NCBI RefSeq assembly: GCF_900167455.1
Contig: NZ_FUWJ01000002.1
Location: 806,305-870,304, forward strand
Length of the DNA stretch: 64,000 nucleotides
Origin: Enhydrobacter aerosaccus
Lineage (GTDB): Bacteria; Pseudomonadota; Alphaproteobacteria; Reyranellales; Reyranellaceae
Reading direction: 5' to 3'
How positions within the stretch are numbered: position 1 is the first letter of the stretch; the number at the start of each line of letters is the position of its first letter. This document shows positions 1-9,803 of the stretch, in pieces. The position numbers and the translations under genes are program-made. A model generated the notes under the pieces. It searched no databases and was not told where the DNA came from. It was given only the letters and a program-made list of their open reading frames with translations.

Positions 1-440
1 CGAGCTTCGGCTATGGCGACGGCGGCCTCTCCCATCTGATCCTGCCGGCGGTGGCGCTGGGCGTCGGCCCGATGGCGTTGCTGGCGCGGACGACGCGCGC
101 CGCCGTGCTCGATGTGTTGAACGCCGATTTTGTCCGTACCGCCCGCAGCAAGGGCATGAGCGAGCGCCTGGTCGTGAAGTGGCACGTGCTGCGCAATGCC
201 CTGGTGCTGGTCATCACCATTGTCGGCCTGCAATTCGGGTCGCTGATGGGCCAGGCCGTCGTGGTCGAGAAGCTGTTCGCCTGGCCGGGCGTCGGCTCGC
301 TGATGGTCGACTCGGTCTTCCAGCGCGACATCCCGGCGGTGCAGGGCTGCATCCTGATGATCGTGCTCTTCTTCCTCGCCATCAACACGCTGGTCGATAT
401 CGCCTACAGCGTGATCGATCCGCGCATCCGGTATCGCTGA
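1..440 (+). CDS. Peptide/nickel ABC transporter permease, DppB-like (5' truncated by window edge)
   Basis: This is the C-terminal part of an inner-membrane permease of the dipeptide/oligopeptide ABC family; the reading frame is already open at base 3, so the start lies outside the window. Hydrophobic segments are visible around the LILPAVALGVGPMALLA and LVLVITIVGLQFGSLMG stretches. The coupling loop that contacts the ATPase is present as DFVRTARSKGMSERLVVKWH, and the family ending VDIAYSVIDPRIRY is intact. The stop codon overlaps the start of the next permease (TGATG), as expected for a dppBCDF-type operon. The substrate (peptides, nickel, glutathione or opines) cannot be told, because the binding-protein gene is not in view. 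Confidence 0.93.
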   Translation, partial: SFGYGDGGLSHLILPAVALGVGPMALLARTTRAAVLDVLNADFVRTARSKGMSERLVVKWHVLRNALVLVITIVGLQFGSLMGQAVVVEKLFAWPGVGSLMVDSVFQRDIPAVQGCILMIVLFFLAINTLVDIAYSVIDPRIRYR

Positions 441-1288
441 TGAAGCTGCCCCTCAAGCTGCCCAGACTGAAAGGCGGCACCTCGCTGTGGGTCGGTGGCG
501 CGCTGGTCGGACTCGCGATCACGGTCGCGATCGCGGCGCCGCTGATCGCCCACACCGACCCGGTGCTCGACGCCAACCTGATGAACGCCGAGATCCCGCC
601 CGACGCGGAATATTGGTTCGGCACGGATGCACAGGGCCGCGACATCTATTCGCGCATCGTCTACGGCTCGCGCATCTCGCTGACCGTGGGCGTGGTGAGC
701 CAGATCCTGAACAGCCTCATCGGCGTCACGCTCGGCCTCACCGCCGGCTACTGGGGCGGCTGGTGGGACGACGTCGTCAGCGGGCTCACCAACCTGATGC
801 TCGCGATTCCCTCGCTGGTCTTCGCGCTGGCGATCATGGCGATCCTGGGACCGGGCCTGGTCTCGCTGCTGGTGGCGCTCGGGCTCACCGCCTGGTCCTA
901 TTCCTGCCGGGTCGCGCGCGCGCAGGTGCTATCGCTCAAGAGCCAGGGCTACATCCAGGCCGCGCGCATCCTGGGCTATGGCGATCTGCGCATCATGTTC
1001 ACGCAGGTACTGCCCAACGTCCTGGGTCCGCTGATCGTCATCGCCACGCTGGGCATGGGCAGCGCGATCCTCTCCGAAGCGGCGCTGTCGTTCCTCGGCC
1101 TCGGCATCCGTCCGCCCTTCCCGAGCTGGGGCAGCATGCTCTCCGAGGCTCGCGACCAGATCACGACGGCACCATGGCTCTCGGTCTTCCCGGGCCTCGC
1201 CATCTTCCTCACCGTGCTCGGCCTCAATCTGCTGGGCGACGGGCTGCGCGATATCCTCGATCCGCAATCCAAGACTCGCCGGTCATGA
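440..1288 (+). CDS. Peptide/nickel ABC transporter permease, DppC-like
   Basis: Second inner-membrane permease of the same importer, 282 residues, a normal length for DppC. The family signature FGTDAQGRDIYSRIVYGSR lies just after the first membrane segment and periplasmic loop, and the ATPase-coupling EAA loop is seen as YIQAARILGYGDLRIMF. The chosen ATG at 440 overlaps the stop of the upstream permease by one base, which implies translational coupling. The open frame extends further upstream, but that part is a shadow of the previous gene. It pairs with the DppB-like protein to form the membrane channel. Confidence 0.94.
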   Translation: MKLPLKLPRLKGGTSLWVGGALVGLAITVAIAAPLIAHTDPVLDANLMNAEIPPDAEYWFGTDAQGRDIYSRIVYGSRISLTVGVVSQILNSLIGVTLGLTAGYWGGWWDDVVSGLTNLMLAIPSLVFALAIMAILGPGLVSLLVALGLTAWSYSCRVARAQVLSLKSQGYIQAARILGYGDLRIMFTQVLPNVLGPLIVIATLGMGSAILSEAALSFLGLGIRPPFPSWGSMLSEARDQITTAPWLSVFPGLAIFLTVLGLNLLGDGLRDILDPQSKTRRS

Positions 1289-1298
1289 AGGCGCGCGC

Positions 1299-2268
1299 AT
1301 GACCCAGCCCCTGCTCAAGGTCGAGGACCTGCGCATCGCCCTTGCCGGCGATGGCGTCACGCACAACGCGGTCGAGAACGTCTCCTTCGAGATCGGCCGC
1401 GGCGAGGCCTTCGGCCTGGTGGGCGAATCGGGCTGCGGCAAGAGCATCTCCGCGCTGGCGGTGATGGGCCTGCTGAAGCGGCCGCTCTCCGTGGCGAGCG
1501 GCAGGATCGTGCTCGACGGAAGGGAGATCCAGGACGCCTCGCCTGCCGAATGGCGCAACCTGCGCGGCAGCAAGATCGGCATGATCTTCCAGGAGCCGAT
1601 GACGGCGCTCAACCCGCTCTCTCCGGTCGGCCGCCAGATCGCCGAGATGTTTGTGCTGCACGAGGGCGCAGGCTGGACCGAGGCGATGGACCGTGCCGAG
1701 GAAGCGCTGCGCCAGGTTCACGTGCCCTCGCCCGAGCGACGCATCAAGGACTTCCCGCATCAACTCTCGGGCGGCATGCGTCAGCGCGTGATGATCGCCA
1801 TCGCGCTTGCCTGCGGACCCGACCTGCTGATCGCCGACGAACCCACGACCGCGCTCGATGTGACCGTGCAGGCCGAGATCATCGACCTCATGCGCGAGCT
1901 CTGCGCCGCCAAGGGAACGGCCATCCTGATGATCAGCCATGATCTCGGGCTGGTCGCCAACATGTGCAGGCGCGTGGCCGTGATGTATGCCGGCCGCATC
2001 GTCGAGAGCAGGCCGGCCGACGCGATCTTCGCCACGCCAAGCCATCCCTACACGCAAGGCCTCGTGGACTCGCTTCCCCGGCTCGGCGAGCGCTCCCGGC
2101 GCGGCCGCCAGAAGCTGCGTGAGATCACGGGCGTCGTACCTGCAATCTCGTCGTACCCATCAGGTTGCCGCTTCAATCCGCGCTGCCCGGCGGCGACCGA
2201 GGTCTGCCGCGAAGTGGCGCCCGGCATTTCCCCGCTTCCCGACGACGGCCTCGTCCGGTGCCATCACC

Positions 2269-2276
<8 letters not shown>
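1299..2276 (+). CDS. Peptide ABC transporter ATP-binding protein, DppD-like
   Basis: Cytoplasmic ATPase of the importer, 325 residues. It has a Walker A motif (GESGCGKS), Q-loop ([13 protein letters not shown]), ABC signature (LSGGMRQR) and Walker B ([12 protein letters not shown]). The C-terminal oligopeptide-transporter extension ends with a cysteine-containing motif ([16 protein letters not shown]). Related cysteine motifs hold an iron-sulfur cluster in some Dpp-type ATPases, but whether they do here is unknown. The gene starts 10 bp after the permease stop, and its 3' end overlaps the next ATPase gene by 8 bp. It presumably forms a heterodimer with that protein. Confidence 0.95.
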
Positions 2277-3234
<958 letters not shown>

Positions 3235-3271
3235 TCATCGGTCCCTGGCATCGGCGGCGGGGAGACCTACA

Positions 3272-4537
3272 TTGAGGCCGATGCACGCACAAGATATCGA
3301 CCGTATTACCGATTGGGTCATTCGACGCGGACTCGAAGGCGTTTCCGAACCGGACCTCCTGCGGGATTTTTGCCTCAAATGCTGCGCGGCCGGGCTCGAG
3401 ATCACCCGGGGGCTGGCCTTCATCGATACGCTTCATCCCGTGCACGAAGGCCGCATCTTCCGCTGGCGCGGCGATGGCACCGAGGAAACACCGGTCGCCG
3501 AATACGGCCCGAGCAGCGAAGGCCAGGCCGCCGAATCGTGGCAGCGAAGCCCGTTCTTCCACCTGCTGCAGTCCGGCGGCGAGGAGTTGCGGCGGCGCAT
3601 CGGCTTCGGCGAGCCCGCCGACTTCACGATCATCCAGGACATGAAGGACGCGGGCCATACCGACTATCTGGTTTTCATCCATCGCTTCGCCCGCTCCGGT
3701 GTCATCGGCGAGATGGATTGCGTCTGTTCGGCTTGGTCCACTCGCCACCCTGGCGGGTTCAGCGACGCCGACGTCGCGGCGCTGCGCCGCCTGGTGCCGG
3801 CGCTTGGCCTCGCGATCAAGAACGCCGCCTTGTCGCAGATCGCGCGAACCCTGGTCGAGGTCTATCTCGGCCGCGATGCTGGCGCGCGCGTCCTCGATGG
3901 CCGCATCCAGCGCGGGGTCGCCGACCGCATCGAATCGGTGTTGTGGTTCTCCGATCTGCGCGGCTTCACGGCCATCACCGACACCGCACCGCCGGACGAG
4001 ATCATTCCCCTGCTGAACGACTACGCCGATGCCGTGATCACCGCGATCCGCGACGCCGGCGGCGATGTGCTGAAGTTGATCGGTGATGGAACGCTGGCGA
4101 TCTTTCGCGACGACGATCCGGCCATGGCCTGCGCCAGGGCGCTGAAGGCGGAGTTCCTGATGCGCCGTAACGTGCGCGAGCTCAATGCCCGCCGCGCCAT
4201 GGAGGCGCGCCCGGTCACGACCGTCTATCTCGGCCTGCATATCGGCGAGGTGTTCTTCGGCAATATCGGCAGTACCGACCGGCTCGATTTCACGGTCGTG
4301 GGTCCGGCCGTGAACGAAGCCAGCCGTATCGCCTCGATGTGTCGCTCCGTCGATCGCCCGCTGCTGGTCTCCTCCGCCTTCGCCCAAGCGCTGCCGGGCG
4401 AGAAGCGCACCAAGCTGGTTTCCGTCGGGCGTTTCGCGTTGCGCGGCGTCGGCCGTGCCCAGGAACTCTTCACCCTCGATCCGGCGCTCGTCTCGCTCGA
4501 GCCGGAGAACGAAAACGCCACCGAGCCGATTCGCTAG
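3272..4537 (+). CDS. Class III adenylate/guanylate cyclase with N-terminal sensor-like region
   Basis: Predicted cytoplasmic nucleotidyl cyclase, 421 residues, making cAMP or cGMP. The catalytic domain occupies roughly residues 215-400. The two metal-binding aspartates are D228 in WFSDLRGFT and D272 in KLIGDGT, and the transition-state pair N348/R352 is in GPAVNEASRI, so it should be active. Residues 1-200 have no membrane segment or recognisable HAMP/PAS motif and may sense a soluble signal. The TTG at 3272 is preferred because GGAG lies 7 bp upstream; an ATG at 3281 is the alternative. It stands alone between two transporter operons. Substrate specificity cannot be read confidently. Confidence 0.88.
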   Translation: MRPMHAQDIDRITDWVIRRGLEGVSEPDLLRDFCLKCCAAGLEITRGLAFIDTLHPVHEGRIFRWRGDGTEETPVAEYGPSSEGQAAESWQRSPFFHLLQSGGEELRRRIGFGEPADFTIIQDMKDAGHTDYLVFIHRFARSGVIGEMDCVCSAWSTRHPGGFSDADVAALRRLVPALGLAIKNAALSQIARTLVEVYLGRDAGARVLDGRIQRGVADRIESVLWFSDLRGFTAITDTAPPDEIIPLLNDYADAVITAIRDAGGDVLKLIGDGTLAIFRDDDPAMACARALKAEFLMRRNVRELNARRAMEARPVTTVYLGLHIGEVFFGNIGSTDRLDFTVVGPAVNEASRIASMCRSVDRPLLVSSAFAQALPGEKRTKLVSVGRFALRGVGRAQELFTLDPALVSLEPENENATEPIR

Positions 4538-4637
4538 GAAAAATTCCGCTTACCGGCTTGCGCCTTTTCCTCGCAGATGCCTACGATGACGGCAATTAAG
4601 CGCTGTCCAAAGAGGCAGTGTCTTCTGGGAGGAAAAT

Positions 4638-5963
4638 ATGGGTCAGACCAAGCGTCGCAGCGTGATCAAGCTTGCCGGCAGCGCGGCTGCCGTCGCCTCC
4701 ACCGGCATGGCCGGAATCCTCGCCACGGGCCGCACGCCCGCCTATGCGCAGACCAAGACCGTGCACTGGTTGCGCTGGGTCGATTTCGTTCCAGCCTCCG
4801 ACACGCTGATGCGCAAGGAGCTGATGCCACAAGCCGAGAAGGATCTCGGCATCAAGATCAACTTCGAGACCGTGAACGGCAACGACCTGCAGCCGCGCAC
4901 CACGGCCGCCATCCAGTCCGGCACCGGACCGGATCTGATCCAGGCCTTCAACAACACGACCTACATCTACGGCAACAGCGTCGTCGATCTCAGCGATCTC
5001 GCCGAGGATCTCGGCAAGCGCGAGGGCGGCATCTACAAATACGCGCGCTCGATCTGCAGCGACGGCAAGATGTTCATGAGCATGCCGTGGGCGGTCATCG
5101 GCGCCATGATCGCCTATCGCAAGTCGTGGTTCGATGAAGTCGGCGCGACCTCCTTCCCGAAGACCTGGCAGGAATACCGCGACGTCGCCAAGAAGCTGAA
5201 GGCCAACGGCCATCCGGTCGGCCAGACGCTTGGCCATACGTTCGGCGACGCGCCGACCTTCACCTATCCCTATCTGTGGTCATGGGGCGGCAAGGAAGTC
5301 GAGGCCGACGGCAAGACTGTCGCCATCAACTCCAAGGAGACCGTGGAGTCGGTGAAGTTCATGGCCGGCTTCTGGAAGGACGGCTGCGACGAGGGTGCGC
5401 TGGCCTGGGACGACACCAACAACAACCGCGCCTTCCTGTCACAAACCATCTCGGCCACGCTCAACGGCGCCTCGATCTACATCGAGACGCTGCGAAAGCC
5501 CGATCAGTACCAGACCGAGAAGGGCACGCCGATGAACAAGGACATCCTGCACTCGCCGCTGCCGGCAGGTCCGGCCGGCCAGTACGGCATGCATCTGCTC
5601 CAGTCCGACATGCTGATGAAGTATTCGAAGAACCAGGACGCGGCGAAGGAGTTCCTGAAGTGGATCCACGCCGAGAAGAACTTCGAGAAGTGGTTCGTCT
5701 CCCAGAAGGGCTTTGCCACGCCCTGCACCGCCAAGTGGGAAGAGCACAAGGTCTGGACCGAGGACCCCGTGATGGCGCCGTTCAAGGTCGCCGCCAGGCT
5801 CGGCCAGGCGCCGGGCTATGCCGGCTTGCCCAACGGCAAGGCCGCCGAAGCGCTCTCGAAATACATCGTCACCGACATGTACGCCAAGGCCGTGCAGGGC
5901 ATGCCGGCGGAGGATGCGGTCAAATGGGCCGAAGGTGAGCTGAAGAAGATCTATTCGGCATAG
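4638..5963 (+). CDS. Carbohydrate ABC transporter substrate-binding protein (family 1), Tat-type signal
   Basis: Periplasmic solute-binding protein, 441 residues, for an importer of the sugar/glycerol-phosphate class. The N-terminus carries a twin-arginine motif (KRRSVIKLAG), a hydrophobic stretch and a likely cleavage site after AYA near residue 37, suggesting export of the folded protein. The body matches family-1 extracellular binding proteins (for example GTGPDLIQAFNNTTYIYGN near the hinge). A strong ribosome site (GGGAGG) lies just before the ATG. Two permeases and an ATPase follow on the same strand, giving a complete importer. The sugar is not predictable from sequence alone. Confidence 0.92.
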   Translation: MGQTKRRSVIKLAGSAAAVASTGMAGILATGRTPAYAQTKTVHWLRWVDFVPASDTLMRKELMPQAEKDLGIKINFETVNGNDLQPRTTAAIQSGTGPDLIQAFNNTTYIYGNSVVDLSDLAEDLGKREGGIYKYARSICSDGKMFMSMPWAVIGAMIAYRKSWFDEVGATSFPKTWQEYRDVAKKLKANGHPVGQTLGHTFGDAPTFTYPYLWSWGGKEVEADGKTVAINSKETVESVKFMAGFWKDGCDEGALAWDDTNNNRAFLSQTISATLNGASIYIETLRKPDQYQTEKGTPMNKDILHSPLPAGPAGQYGMHLLQSDMLMKYSKNQDAAKEFLKWIHAEKNFEKWFVSQKGFATPCTAKWEEHKVWTEDPVMAPFKVAARLGQAPGYAGLPNGKAAEALSKYIVTDMYAKAVQGMPAEDAVKWAEGELKKIYSA

Positions 5964-6020
5964 GCGCCGGCCAGGCAGCGGCAGCATCGAGAAGCGAACT
6001 CGAACGCGGGTGGATGGACG

Positions 6021-6950
6021 ATGACGGTAACTGCTTTGGGAACCGCACGGGTGCGTCGGCCTTCCGTCCGATTGCGCAGGCTGGAGGATGAGCGCTGGCT
6101 CGCTCTCGCGCTGCTGTCGCCCACCGCGGTCCTGCTCGGACTCTTTATCGCCTACCCTTTTGCCGAGGGCGTGCTGCTGTCGCTCAGCAGCGCCAAGGTC
6201 GGCGACCCCGGTGTATTCGTCGGCCTCAAGAACTTCGCCAAGCTGGCCGACGACAACATCTTCTGGACCGCGGTCTGGAACACCTTCTGGTACACGGGCG
6301 TGACGACCGTCTTCAAGCTCGGGCTCGGCCTGTGGCTCGCCATGCTGCTGAACCGGCACTTCAGGGGAAAGGCGCTGGTGCGCGCCTTCATCCTGTTGCC
6401 GTTCATCATCCCGACCGTGCTGTCGACCTTCGCCTGGAAGTGGATGTTCGATCCCACCTTCAGCGTCATCAACTGGAGCCTGTTCCATCTCGGCTTCATC
6501 AAGGCGCGCATCAACTGGCTGGGTGACCCGACCCTGGCCATGACCTCGATCATGATCGTCAACATCTGGCGCGGCGTGCCGTTCTTCGCCATCAGCCTGC
6601 TCGCCGGCCTGCAGACGATCAGCCCGGAGCTGAACGAGGCCGCCGCCATCGACGGCGCCCGGCCTTGGGCCCGCTTCTGGTATGTGACCTGGCCGCTGCT
6701 GCTGCCCGTCACGATGGTGGTCATGCTGTTCTCGGTGATCCAGACCTTCGCCGACTTCCAGCTCGTCTATGTGATGACCGGCGGCGGCCCGGCTAACGCC
6801 ACCCATCTGTTCGCCACCTACGCCTACCAGATCGGTATCGTCTCCGGCCTGCTGTCGGAGGGCGCGGCGGTATCGCTCGCGATGTTCCCCTTCCTCTTCA
6901 TCATCGTGGTGGTGCAGCTCCTCTACATCCGCCGAGTCGAAACGCGATGA
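6021..6950 (+). CDS. Carbohydrate ABC transporter permease, MalF/UgpA-like
   Basis: Inner-membrane permease, 309 residues, with about six hydrophobic segments starting near residue 30. The coupling EAA loop is present (LNEAAAIDGARPWARFWYVT), as is the family ending QLLYIRRVETR. It lies 57 bp after the binding protein and 16 bp before the second permease. It forms the channel with the MalG-like partner. Confidence 0.94.
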   Translation: MTVTALGTARVRRPSVRLRRLEDERWLALALLSPTAVLLGLFIAYPFAEGVLLSLSSAKVGDPGVFVGLKNFAKLADDNIFWTAVWNTFWYTGVTTVFKLGLGLWLAMLLNRHFRGKALVRAFILLPFIIPTVLSTFAWKWMFDPTFSVINWSLFHLGFIKARINWLGDPTLAMTSIMIVNIWRGVPFFAISLLAGLQTISPELNEAAAIDGARPWARFWYVTWPLLLPVTMVVMLFSVIQTFADFQLVYVMTGGGPANATHLFATYAYQIGIVSGLLSEGAAVSLAMFPFLFIIVVVQLLYIRRVETR

Positions 6951-6966
6951 GCCGGGAGACACGCCC

Positions 6967-7818
6967 ATGATCGAAGGTGCTCTGTGGCGGCGCTGGGTGT
7001 TCTACAATATTCCGCTGGCGCTGTTCGTCTTCGTCTTGCTGTTCCCCTTCTACTGGATGATCATCACCAGCTTCCGCCCGGACGGCGAACTGTACCGGCC
7101 CTGGAACGCCGTCAACTACATGCCGTTCTGGACCAACCATCCGACCCTCGAGCATTTCCGCTACCTGTTCGAGGAGACGGATTTCGGGCGCTGGATGGTG
7201 AACACGATGTTCATCGCCGCCACCTCGACGCTGATCTCGCTGTTCTGCGGCGTTCTGGCGGGCTACGCGCTGGCCCGCCTCAACTTTCCCTGGGCCGGAA
7301 GCCTCGGCACGCTGATCTTCATCACCTATCTCGTGCCCCAGACGCTGCTCTTCATCCCGCTGGCCGAGATCATCCGCGACTTCCGCCTCGGCGACTCCCC
7401 CTGGTCGCTGATCCTGACCTACCCGACCTTCCTGATCCCGTTCTGCACCTGGCTGATGATGGGATACTTCAAGGCGATCCCGAAGGAACTCGAGGAGTGC
7501 GCGCGCATCGACGGCGCCTCGCGCTGGAAGGCGATGCTCTACATCGTCATTCCCGTCGCCGTGCCCGGCATCCTCTCCTCCGGCATCATCGCCTTCACCC
7601 TGTCGTGGAACGAATTCATCTACGCCTTGGTCTTTCTCTCCTCGCCGCAGGAGAAGACTGTGGCCGTGGGCGTGACCTCGGAGCTGATCCGCGGCGACGT
7701 GTTTTTCTGGGGCTCGCTGATGGCCGGAGCCCTGCTGGGCTCCGTCCCCGTCGCGATCGTCTACTCCTTCTTCGTCGAACACTATGTCTCGGGCCTGACC
7801 GGCTCGGTGAAGGGTTAG
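6967..7818 (+). CDS. Carbohydrate ABC transporter permease, MalG/UgpE-like
   Basis: Second permease, 283 residues, with the typical early sequence PFYWMIITSFRP and an EAA loop LEECARIDGASRWKAM. About six membrane segments are expected. The gene ends 4 bp before the ATPase start, so the four genes of this importer look co-transcribed. Confidence 0.94.
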   Translation: MIEGALWRRWVFYNIPLALFVFVLLFPFYWMIITSFRPDGELYRPWNAVNYMPFWTNHPTLEHFRYLFEETDFGRWMVNTMFIAATSTLISLFCGVLAGYALARLNFPWAGSLGTLIFITYLVPQTLLFIPLAEIIRDFRLGDSPWSLILTYPTFLIPFCTWLMMGYFKAIPKELEECARIDGASRWKAMLYIVIPVAVPGILSSGIIAFTLSWNEFIYALVFLSSPQEKTVAVGVTSELIRGDVFFWGSLMAGALLGSVPVAIVYSFFVEHYVSGLTGSVKG

Positions 7819-7822
7819 GACC

Positions 7823-8914
7823 ATGGCGGAAGTCACTCTGCGCAAGCTCAACAAGCGGTTCGACGGCTTCCACGCCGTCAAGGACGTCGACCTCGACATT
7901 CGCGATCGCGAGTTCGTCGTCCTGGTCGGCCCCTCGGGATGCGGCAAGACCACGACCCTGCGCATGATTGCCGGGCTGGAGGCGGTGAGCGATGGCGAGA
8001 TCCGCATAGACGACTCGGTCGTCAACGAGGTGCCGCCGATGGATCGCGACATCGCCATGGTGTTCCAGAACTACGCGCTCTATCCGCACATGAGCGTCGC
8101 GGCCAACATGGCCTTCGGCCTCAAGATGCGGAAGTTCGAGCGCAGCGAGATCGACCAGCGCATCCGCCGCGCCGCCGGCATCCTCGGCATCGAAAGCCTG
8201 CTCGATCGCAAGCCGCGCCAGCTCTCCGGCGGTCAGCGCCAGCGCGTCGCGCTCGGTCGCGCGATCGTGCGCGATCCCAAGGTCTTCCTGTTCGACGAAC
8301 CGCTCTCCAACCTCGACGCCAAGCTCAGGGTGCAGATGCGCGTCGAGTTGAAGAAGCTGCACGAGCGCCTGGCCGTCACGTCGGTCTATGTCACCCACGA
8401 CCAGGTCGAGGCCATGACCTTGGGCGATCGGGTCGTGGTGATGAAGGACGGCGTCGTTCAGCAGGTGGGCGAGCCGCTCACGCTCTACAACAATCCGGCC
8501 AACCGCTTCGTCGCCGGCTTCATCGGATCGCCGGCCATGAACTTCGCCGACGTCACGCTGCGCGAAAGCAATGGCCGCATGGCCGCGGAAGCGGACGGGC
8601 TCAGGATCGAGTTGCCCCCCGAACTCGCCGCGCGCGCCCGTGCCCATACGGGAGCCAAGGCGATCCTCGGCATCCGGCCGGAGAATATCCATGTCGCCAC
8701 GGCCGGCGATGCCCCTGAGCATTGCTTCGATGCCGGCATCGAGGTGGTCGAACAACTCGGCTCCGAAATCCTGCTCGACACCCGTGTCGGACCGGCCCTG
8801 TTCGTGGCGAGCATCGAACCGACCCTGCAGGTGCGGCCTCATGACAAGCTCCGCCTTGCGCTCAGGCCCGAGCGCCTGCACCTGTTCGACGCCCAGAGCG
8901 AACAGGCGATCTGA
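7823..8914 (+). CDS. Carbohydrate ABC transporter ATP-binding protein, UgpC/MalK-like
   Basis: ATPase of the sugar-type importer, 363 residues. Walker A is GPSGCGKTTTL, the signature is LSGGQRQRVALGR and Walker B is VFLFDEPLSNLD; the switch histidine follows in YVTHDQVEAM. The C-terminal regulatory domain typical of MalK/UgpC (LGIRPENI and beyond) is present. It closes the operon and converges on the phosphatase gene, whose end lies 31 bp away on the other strand. Confidence 0.95.
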   Translation: MAEVTLRKLNKRFDGFHAVKDVDLDIRDREFVVLVGPSGCGKTTTLRMIAGLEAVSDGEIRIDDSVVNEVPPMDRDIAMVFQNYALYPHMSVAANMAFGLKMRKFERSEIDQRIRRAAGILGIESLLDRKPRQLSGGQRQRVALGRAIVRDPKVFLFDEPLSNLDAKLRVQMRVELKKLHERLAVTSVYVTHDQVEAMTLGDRVVVMKDGVVQQVGEPLTLYNNPANRFVAGFIGSPAMNFADVTLRESNGRMAAEADGLRIELPPELAARARAHTGAKAILGIRPENIHVATAGDAPEHCFDAGIEVVEQLGSEILLDTRVGPALFVASIEPTLQVRPHDKLRLALRPERLHLFDAQSEQAI

Positions 8915-8945
8915 TCGTCACGCGCCGGGCACGACCGGGACCGAC

Positions 8946-9803
8946 CTACTGCTTCGGTCCGCTCCAGCTTTCCAGCGCGTCCCACTTGGCCTTGCGCTGC
9001 TCGTCACGTGACTTCTTGAAATCATGCTCGAACGGCGCCGTCTCGAATGACCCGTAGGTCGGATTGGCGATGACCAGCCAGTCGTGCCCCCAATGGGCCT
9101 TGTCCTCCTCGAACGCTTTCAGCCGCTCCGCGTCGCTCGACCGGAAGCGATCGTCGAAATCGCCGAAATTGTCGCCCAAGTTCAGCAGGATGCGATAGTC
9201 CCTGGCGATCACCGCGCGACGCGTGCTCTTGAGGCTGCCCCAGTCCGGCTTCTCGTTCTGCATCAGGAAGGTGTCGACGTTGCCGCCCATGGGGAAGCCG
9301 AGCGTCGCCATGTTCTCGCGCGTGTCCTTCTCGGTCTCGATGCCGCGATTGGTGATATAAAACACCTTCACGCCTTTGGCGTCGGCATACTGCGTGAACT
9401 CGACCGCTCCCGGTATGGCACGCGAGATCCGGGCGGCGCAGAATTCGTCCCAGGTCCTGGTGCTGAAAGTCTGGTTGTTCTTGAGCAGCCACACCTCGTA
9501 CGGCGAGTTGTCGAGCACCGTCTCGTCGATATCGAGGACGACCGCTGGCGGCAGGTGCTTGAACTCTCCCTTTTGCTCTCCCGGGGCCGCGGTCCAGCTC
9601 GGATCGGCCAAAGCCTGGTCGAGGCGAATCCTGGCCAGCGCATAGACCGTCAGAGCATTGCCCTTGTATTCGACGGCGCGCTGCGTCCACAGCGTCGCCA
9701 GCAGCAGGTCGTTCGGAGTCGGAGCCGGCTCGTCGGCCCGCACACCGGCCACCCCGATTGCCAGGGCAAGGCCGGCCACCACACATGTTCTGACCATCCT
9801 CAT
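8946..9803 (-). CDS. Secreted HAD-family acid phosphatase, 5'-nucleotidase e(P4)-like
   Basis: Exported phosphatase, 285 residues. Residues 1-23 form a Sec signal peptide (VVAGLALAIGVAGVRA); unlike the classic P4 protein there is no lipobox cysteine, so it should be a soluble periplasmic enzyme. The HAD motif VVLDIDETVLDNSPY supplies the catalytic aspartates, and FYITNRG and LGDNFGDF match the later motifs of class B/P4 phosphatases. It is the last gene of the nucleoside operon and overlaps the adenosine deaminase stop by 4 bp. In that context it probably removes phosphate from nucleotides so that nucleosides can be imported. Substrate preference is inferred, not shown. Confidence 0.88.
   Translation of the reverse strand: MRMVRTCVVAGLALAIGVAGVRADEPAPTPNDLLLATLWTQRAVEYKGNALTVYALARIRLDQALADPSWTAAPGEQKGEFKHLPPAVVLDIDETVLDNSPYEVWLLKNNQTFSTRTWDEFCAARISRAIPGAVEFTQYADAKGVKVFYITNRGIETEKDTRENMATLGFPMGGNVDTFLMQNEKPDWGSLKSTRRAVIARDYRILLNLGDNFGDFDDRFRSSDAERLKAFEEDKAHWGHDWLVIANPTYGSFETAPFEHDFKKSRDEQRKAKWDALESWSGPKQ

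Noticed and set aside
5439..6968. 509-codon minus-strand open frame
   Set aside because: Antisense to the sugar binding protein and permease, with a low-complexity His/Asp/Glu/Arg-rich translation that matches no fold; a by-product of high GC in the real genes.
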